From Lindgomyces ingoldianus (lineage: Eukaryota > Ascomycota > Dothideomycetes > Pleosporales > Lindgomycetaceae), in the NCBI RefSeq assembly GCF_010093535.1, contig NW_022985167.1, forward strand, positions 2,055,622 through 2,119,621: a DNA stretch of 64,000 bases, in the 5' to 3' direction. The notes beneath the pieces were generated by a model. The model was not told the DNA's origin. It saw nothing but the letters and a program-made list of their open reading frames with translations, and searched no databases. This document shows positions 57,430-64,000 of this stretch, one piece after another. The translations under genes were made by a program, and so were the position numbers. Position 1 is the first letter of the stretch; the number at the start of each line of letters is the position of its first letter.

Positions 57430-59292
57430 ACGTACTTTATAGGCGAGTTGCTCACACACCTGAGTTGCTTACTTTTGCCAAGACCCCACCCTAACAAACT
57501 CTATTATAGCCTATAACAACCCGCTCTAGCACTATATAGTACAGTACAGCCTAGAATATTATTTAGATACTACTTCTACTTCTTACTTACACATTTGCGC
57601 GTTATACCTAGTCTAATTACACTGTCTGTAGCGCCTTTAGGATAGCTTACCTACTTTAGCTTACACCTACTTCTTTGCCTTCTTTCTGTTACTGCGCGCT
57701 CTAAACTCCTTTAAAGCTGTTAAGCGCAGGCCTTTTTAAATTATTAAGGTCTTTTTTACCTTAATTTACTTTCTTTTATGTAATTTATATTGCGTAGTAG
57801 TCTTATTAGCTGCTTAAAGCTTAGTAATTTTCTATTATACTAACACTAGCTTATGCATAATTATTACTACCCTCTTTAAAACTTTTTTAAACACCTTAAC
57901 TATAAAAGTTAGTAAACTATTTATATACTTTTAAATTTTTATTTTTATAAGTATTAATTATAACTTAAGTTCTAGAGTATTACTTAAAGTTTATAACTAC
58001 TAAAGCTTATTATATATAAGTAGTAGTAGTAATAAAGTGCGCAACTTTACATTAAGGCCTATTATAACTTTTTATAAGTTAAAAAGAACTAATTTAGCGC
58101 CTTAAAACCTTTTTTAAATATTACTAAAAGTAATTATAGCATTATAGGCTACTTTAAAGCATAGTAAAAACTTTATTTTTATAATATAAGTAATTTAAGT
58201 ATATATAAAGTTCTTAGCTTAGCGCTTATACACTTTTTTTAAAAAAGTAAAATAACCTACATTAAGTAGCTATAAAAAGTGTAATAAGTAAAAAAGTATA
58301 TAAATAGTAATAATTTTATTATTTTTATAGTATTACTAAAAATAAAGTAAGTTATAGCTTTTATAGCTATTAATAACTAGTAAATAGTAGCTACTAATAG
58401 TACACTTCTTTATATGCGTATTAAAGTGCTTTAACTAGTTTAAACTAAGCTAATTAGTAGTCTAGCTATGCTTAAAAATTATAATAACTTAATTTTAAAG
58501 TAAATTTTTTTTATACTAGTTTAAAAAGTAGTTGCTACTTTAAAAGATAATAAAAAGTAAAATAGCCTACTTTTTAGTATTAATGCTTTAAATAGCTGTT
58601 GTCTACTTCTAGTTACCTAGCTAGACTACTTTTAGCTATTCTTATCTCTTTAAACTTATAATAACTACTTTAGTAGATATTTAGCCTATTATAAACTTTA
58701 TCTTATTAAAGTTATATGTGTTATTATTTTAAATACTATACTTAGCTTTAATATTTTTTATAAAGTTAAACTAGCTTTAAATTACTATAAAATTTTTATA
58801 AAAAGCTTTTTTATAGTTATACTTACACTTAAACTTTACTTTAAGCTTTAAGTAATACTTAATAAACATATTAAGCTAGTTTATGCTAATATAGCCTATA
58901 TTATGCTTAGCGTGTAAAGAATTAGCTATATTAGCTATAGCTACTAGCTAGGGGGGAAATCCTTGCGCATCTAGCTTAAGTATATACTAAATAATTACCT
59001 ACTTTTTATTATTATCTAGCTTTTATAAGTTAGCTATATAATTAGCTTAAAAAGGTTATCTAGTGTGTTAGTTACTTATTATTTTTTAAAAAACTTTATA
59101 AATAGCTACAGCATGTTACTTAAAAAGTATTATATTTTATTTAAAAGCTTAGAGTGTAAGCTGTATTTAATATTCTTTTAACACATCTAAGTAGTGTTAT
59201 TAGAAATGCATTAGTATAAGAAAAGTAGCATAGTAAGGTTTTAGCAAAAGTAAGCAACTTAGGTGTGTAAGCAACTCGCCTATAAAGTATGT
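57430..59292 (+). mobile_element. Tc1/mariner-like element, copy 1 (about 1863 bp), RIP-degraded
   Basis: Bounded by TA (57428-57429 and 59293-59294). The ends are inverted repeats of about 55 bases, starting ACGTACTTTATAGGCGAGTT and containing GTTGC-TTAC twice (ACACACCT between). The right end has the same sequence on the other strand with a few transitions. Length, TA duplication and long inverted ends fit the fungal Tc1/mariner (pogo/Fot1-like) group. All frames are closed by stops; no transposase survives. A second copy of almost identical length lies inverted at 61969-63832. The plus strand here is arbitrary. Confidence 0.75.
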
Positions 59293-59904
59293 TAATTATT
59301 AAGTATACTTAAGCTAGATGTGTAAAGATTTTTCTCTTAGCTAGCAGCTATAGCTAATGTAGCTAATCTATTACACGCTAAGTGTAATCTAGGCTATGTT
59401 AGCATAAACTAGCCTTGTAACGGCACAGGCAAGACAATAGGTCTAAATGCGGTAGAAATCCACCTAGAGGCATATAGGAGTGCGTGGGGACTTAATGACC
59501 TGGGAATTCCATTAACATCTGTAAGCCTTGTACAAAGGATATTAGAAAACTACTAAGCTAGCTAAGAGGAGAGGTGCGACTAAATACTTAGGGGAATAGA
59601 GGTAACTGCGGGAGACAGGGTTAAGTTATAGTCGGGGCCGATACAGGGACCCTTCAGATAGGTTCCGAGCCACCCGAGATAGAACGAATCATGAGACTTG
59701 TTACAAGCCTAGTATATTTATTAAGTGTTATTTAAAGCATAAAGTAAAGTTTAACTATAATTATAACTATAAAAAAGCTTGTTATAAGAATTCTAAAGTA
59801 ATTTAAAGCTATTTTAGCCTTATAAAAAAAATTAAAGCTAAGTATTATATCTAAAATAATAACACATACAACTTTAAAAAAAATAAGCTTTATAATAGGC
59901 TAGA
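59293..59904 (-). mobile_element. Internal fragment of the Tc1/mariner-like element, inverted
   Basis: Directly after copy 1. The bases match, on the opposite strand, the middle of copy 1 (around 58990 back to about 58680; for instance TATACTTAAGCTAGATG). Interrupted by a family A solo LTR (59416-59705). Ends lost. Confidence 0.6.
59416..59705 (-). mobile_element. Solo LTR, family A, copy 2
   Basis: 290 bases, inverted relative to copy 1; starts TGTAACGGCACAGGCAAGAC and ends ACTTGTTACA. Flanked by the perfect 5-bp duplication AGCCT (59411-59415 and 59706-59710). Confidence 0.85.
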
Positions 59905-60101
59905 TGTGGAGGATAAAATAGCCTGGCAGTAGCTGTTCAGAAGATCGGATGAAGTGACTCCCCTATCTAAGAGAGCTGAAGGCTCTTCTTATATACACCG
60001 AGCTTCGGAACATAATATCTCGAGATCCCGAGCTGCGTCCCAGGCTCTGAGCCCCAGTCCTAGGCTCCGAGCCCCAGCCAAGGCTCTCAGTATACGCGAC
60101 A
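59905..60101. mobile_element. Solo LTR, family B
   Basis: 197 bases starting TGTGGAGGATAAAATAG and ending ACGCGACA, flanked by the perfect 5-bp duplication CTAGA (59900-59904 and 60102-60106). Unrelated to family A. It is GC-richer than its host and contains a short internal repeat (GGCTCTGAGCCCCAG / GGCTCCGAGCCCCAG). Orientation unknown. Confidence 0.8.
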
Positions 60102-60292
60102 CTAGATATTTACTAACTATACTTACACTTAAAACTTTACTTTAAGCTTTAAATAACACTTTATAAATATAATAAGCTAGTTTATGCTAACATAGCTTAG
60201 ATTATGCTTAGTATGTAAAGAATTAGCTATATTAGCTATAACAGCTAGCTAAAAGGAGAATCCTTGCGCATCTAACTTAAGTATATGCTTAA

Positions 60293-60583
60293 TGTAACGA
60301 TTCTCACGAATCGTTACATCTCGGGTCGCTCGGAACCTATCCGAAGGGTTCCTGTATCGATCCCGACCATGACTCGACCCTGTCCCCTGTAGTTACCCCT
60401 ATTCCTCCTAAGTATTTAGTCGTACCTCTCCTCTTAGCTAGCTTAGTAATGTTCTGATATCCTTTGTACAAGGCCTATAGGTGTTAATAGGATTCCCAGG
60501 TCATTAAGTCCCCACGCACTCCCATATGCCTCTAAGTGGATTCCTACCGCATTCGGACCTATTTTCTTGCCTGTGCCGTTACA
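60293..60583 (+). mobile_element. Solo LTR, family A, copy 3 (best preserved)
   Basis: 291 bases starting TGTAACGATTC and ending GTGCCGTTACA, flanked by the perfect duplication CTTAA (60288-60292 and 60584-60588). The first 26 bases form a perfect hairpin: arm TGTAACGATTC, loop TCAC, arm GAATCGTTACA. Confidence 0.88.
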
Positions 60584-60888
60584 CTTAATAATTACCTAGT
60601 TACTCTTTATTATTGTCTAGCCTTTATAAGTTAGCTATAGAATTAGCTTATAAAAGTTATTTAGCTTATTAGTTGTTTACTATCCTTTAAAAGACTTTAT
60701 ATATAGCTATAGCATGTTATTTAAAAAGTGTTACATTTTATTTAAAAGCTTAAGGTATAAGTTATATCTAACATTCTTTTAACATGTCTAAGTAGTGTTG
60801 TTAGGAATGCACTAGTATAAAAAAAGTACTTTAGCGTAGTCTTAGTAAAAGTAAGTAACTTAGGTGTGTAAGTAACTTGCCTATAGTG

Positions 60889-61180
60889 TGTAACAATTCT
60901 TAGGAATCGTTCCATCTCGGGTGGCCCGGAGCCTATCCGGAATCCTCGTATCGGCCCCGACCCCGACCTGGCCCCGACCCTGCCCCTGCTGTACCCCTAT
61001 TCCCCTAAGTATTTAGTCGTACGTCCCTCGTACTAGCTCGGTAGTTTTCTAATATCCTTTCGTACAAAGGCATATAGATGTTAATGAAATTCCTAGGTTA
61101 TTAGGTCCCCACGCACTCTTATATGCCTCTAAGTAGATTCCTACCGCATTTAGACCTATTGTCTTGCCTACGCTGTTACA
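60889..61180 (+). mobile_element. Solo LTR, family A, copy 4
   Basis: 292 bases starting TGTAACAATTC and ending ACGCTGTTACA. Target duplications are TAGTG (60884-60888) and CAGTG (61181-61185), differing by one C/T change. Inserted in the terminal inverted repeat of a Tc1/mariner-like copy. Confidence 0.85.
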
Positions 61181-61473
61181 CAGTGTACGTTAATAGTTTT
61201 ATAGTTTATTAGCTATATCTTTTATATTTTAAAGTAAATATAAAAATATTTATACAACTAACCTAAGTATATAGTTTATAATAACTAATTTTATTAGATT
61301 GGTTAATTTTTATAAGTTAACTATATAGTTATTTTATTAAAGTCTACTGTTATATTTCCTAGTAAATATAGTTTAAAAAGCTTTATAGATTACTATAGTA
61401 GCTTAAATGCTTATAATTTAGCTTTTTTAAATTATTTTAAAAGTAAAAAGTATTTAACTTTTTTTTATTAATA

Positions 61474-61640
61474 ACGTACTTTATAGGCAAGTTGCTTACA
61501 CACCTAAGTTGCTTACTTTTGCTAAGACTATACTAAACTACTTTTTCTACACTAATGTATTCCTAATAACACTACTTAAACGCCTAAAAAGAACATTAAA
61601 TACAGCATACACTTTAGGCTTTTAAATAAAATGTAACTGT
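61474..61640 (-). mobile_element. Truncated terminal piece of the Tc1/mariner-like element
   Basis: Starts TA then ACGTACTTTATAGGCAAGTT and follows the reverse complement of the right end of copy 1 (TAATAACACTACTTA, then the AGGCTTTTAAATAAAATG block). The match ends near 61640, where an unrelated GC-richer segment (61641-61800, GCCTAG-rich) begins. Confidence 0.65.
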
Positions 61641-61968
61641 AACAACTAGCTATCTAGGTATGTCCTAGGCCGACATAGCCTAGCCTAGACTTTACTAGGC
61701 AGTCTCAGACGACTTCTAACCCGTGCCGTCAACCCCGCACTTTCTAGACAACGCCTACCTCGCCTAAAAGCTAGGCATCCTAGACAGGTAATACTTTAAA
61801 CTAGACCTACAGCATACTAGATTTATTACTACTAGCGCTGCTATGCCTAGGTCTCTAAAGAAGTATATAGCTAGTTATAAAAACTCTTTTTAAATAGTAA
61901 AAAATTACTTTAAAAATTAAGTAAGTAGTAATTATACTTTTATATTATAGTTACACTCTTATTAGTTA

Positions 61969-63832
61969 ACGTACTTTATAGGCAAGTTGCTTACACACCT
62001 AAGTTGCTTACTTTTACTAAGACCCTACTACACTACTCTTTTTACACTAATGCATTTCTAATAACACTACTTAGATGTGTTAAAAAATGTTAAATATAGC
62101 TTATACTTTAGGCTTTTAAATAAGACATAATACTTTTTAAGTAACATGCTATAGCTATCTATAAAGTTTTTTAAAAGATAATAAGTAACTAACACACTAG
62201 ACAACTTTTCTAAGCTAATTATATAGCTAACTTATAAAAGCTAAATAATAATAAAAAGTAGGTAATTATTTAGTATATACTTAAGCTAAATGTGTAAGAA
62301 TTTCCCCCTTAGCTAGCAGCTATAGCTAATATAGCTAATTCTTTACACACTAAGCATAATATAAGCTATATTAGTATAAACTAGCTTAATATATTTATTA
62401 AGTGTTACTTAAAGCTTAAAGTAAAGTTTAAGTGTAAGTATAACTATAAAAAAGCTTTTTATAAAATTTTTATAGTAATTTAAAGCTAGTTTAACTTTAT
62501 AAAAAATATTAAAGCTAAGTATAGTATTAAAAATAATAACATATATAACTTTAATAAAATAAAGTTTATAATAAGCTAAATATTTACTAGAGCAGTTATT
62601 ATAAGTTTAGTAAAATAAAGACAGCTAAAAGCAGTCTAGCTAGGTAACTAGAAGTAGATAATAGCTATCTAAAGCATTAATGCTAAAAAGTAAGCTATTT
62701 TACTTTTTATTATTTTCTAAAGTAGCAACTACTTTTTAAACTAGTATAAAAAAAAATTTACTTTAAAATTAAGTTATTATAATTTTTAAGCGCAGCTAGA
62801 CTACTAATTAGCTTAGTCTAGACTAGTTAAAGCACTTTAATATATATATAAAGAAGTGTACTATTAGCAGCTACTATTTACTAGTTATTAATAGCTATAA
62901 AAGCTATAACTTACTTTATTTTTAGTAATACTATAAAAATAATAAGATTATTACTATTTATATACTTTTTTACTTATTACACTTTTTATAGCTACTTAAT
63001 GTAAGTTATTTTACTTTTTTAAAAAAAGTGTATAAGCGCTAAGCTAAAAACTTTATATACAACTAAATTACTTATATTATAAAAATAAAGTTTTTACTAT
63101 ACTTTAAAGTAGCTTATAATGCTATAATTACTTTTAGTAATATTTTAAGAAAAGTTTTAAGGTGCTAAATTAGTTTCTTTTAACTTATAATAAGTTATAA
63201 TAAGCTTTAATATAAAGTTACGCACTCTATTACTACTACTACTTATATATAATAAGCTCTAGTAGTTGTAAACTCTAAGTAATACTTTAAAACTTAAGTT
63301 ATAATTAATGCTTATAAAAATAAAAATTTAAAAGTATATAAATAGTTTACTAACTTTTATAGTTAAAGTGTTTAAAAAAGTTTTTAAAAAGGTAGTAATA
63401 ATTACATATAAGCTAGTGTTAGCATAATAAAAAATTACTAAGCTTTAAGCAGCTAATAAGGCTACTACATAATATAAATTATATAAAAAAAAGTAAATTA
63501 AGGCAGAAAAAACTTTAATAATTTAGAAAAGCCTATGCTTAACAGCTCTAAAGAAGTTTAAAGCGCGTAGTAACAGAAAGAAGGTAAAAAAGCAGGTGTA
63601 AGCTAAAGTAGGTAAGCTATCCTAAAGGCGCTATAGATAGTGTAATTAGACTAGGCATAACACATAAATGTGTAAGTAAGAAGCAGAAGTAGTATCTAAA
63701 TAATATTCTAGGCTGTACTGTACTATATAGTGCTAGAGCAGGTTCTTATAGGCTATAATAGAGTTTGTTAGGGTGGGGTCTTAGCAAAAGTAAGCAACTT
63801 AGGTATGTGAGCAACTTGCCTATAAAGTACGT
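61969..63832 (-). mobile_element. Tc1/mariner-like element, copy 2 (about 1864 bp), RIP-degraded
   Basis: Bounded by TA (61967-61968 and 63833-63834), with the same inverted ends as copy 1 (ACGTACTTTATAGGC at the left; GCCTATAAAGTACGT at the right). Its interior matches copy 1 on the opposite strand along the whole length, and size differs by about one base. All frames closed. Confidence 0.78.
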
Positions 63833-64000
63833 TAACACACTTTTTAATTATAAAGTGTATACTTTATTTTTATAATATAATTTTTTACTTACTAAATAAT
63901 ACTTAGTATAACTATTACTACTTAAGCTAGTGTTATGCAAGGCTTATAAACTCCCTCTATAAACAGACTACCTAATAAAAAAGAGACATCTATGTAACCT
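63833..64000. other. AT-rich end of window
   Basis: 168 bases of AT-rich sequence after the second Tc1/mariner-like copy. No feature seen. Confidence 0.4.

Larger units (their letters stand above)
60107..61190 (+). mobile_element. Right-end fragment of the Tc1/mariner-like element
   Basis: Matches copy 1 from about 58815 to its right end, in the same orientation, and ends GTACGT followed by TA. Two family A solo LTRs are inserted: one in the middle (60293-60583) and one within the terminal inverted repeat (60889-61180). Confidence 0.7.

Overview
The window looks like nuclear DNA of a filamentous ascomycete (Pezizomycotina). Protein genes carry short introns of about 45-210 bases with GT-AG ends, and one has GC-AG ends. 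The families are typical of such fungi: Zn2Cys6 regulators, HET domain, fungal MFS permeases, GPI-anchored secreted proteins, a CmcJ-like oxygenase, a microsomal P450 with its reductase. Gene-bearing DNA alternates with AT-rich, TpA-rich blocks full of dead transposons, the pattern left by repeat-induced point mutation (RIP). A leotiomycete is my guess at class level; the sequence alone does not prove it.

Layout. 1-18 kb: end of a TPR/ZZ-finger protein, a LINE ORF1 relic, a histidine phosphatase, two tandem RING-like proteins, a quinate-type sugar permease divergent from a DHDPS-family aldolase, a Zn2Cys6 regulator and a DHA1 exporter. 18-24.8 kb: a doubtful ORF, then a 3.6 kb RIP-degraded hAT transposon with a perfect 8-bp target duplication and a solo LTR nested inside, then a decayed 12-residue-repeat ORF. 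24.8-37.8 kb: Gfo/Idh/MocA dehydrogenase, Zn2Cys6 regulator, NADPH-P450 reductase and P450 in divergent orientation, inositol-type MFS transporter, CmcJ-like oxygenase. 38-40 kb: HET-domain pseudogene. 41-45 kb: three cell-surface proteins (BIM1-like, Cys-rich GPI, and a family I do not recognise). 46-50 kb: a GH78 rhamnosidase pseudogene and a TPR-SET protein with an apparent frameshift. 50-54 kb: mostly empty, with a cluster of palindromes. 54-56 kb: a six-exon amino-acid/choline-type permease. 56-64 kb: an AT-rich nest of about 1.86 kb Tc1/mariner-like elements with TA duplications, invaded by solo LTRs with intact 5-bp duplications.

How genes may work together (inference): the aldolase, permease, regulator and exporter look like a small carbon-catabolism group. 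The dehydrogenase, regulator and inositol-type transporter could serve inositol or sugar-acid use. P450, its own reductase, the transporter and the CmcJ-like enzyme may form a detoxification or small-molecule cluster. No finding here is proven to be a new system. The strongest novel signals are the two RING-like paralogues that have each lost a different zinc ligand, and the dated, nested transposon stratigraphy. Exon models were joined by hand from splice signals, reading frame and family resemblance; each joined model is a multiple of three.
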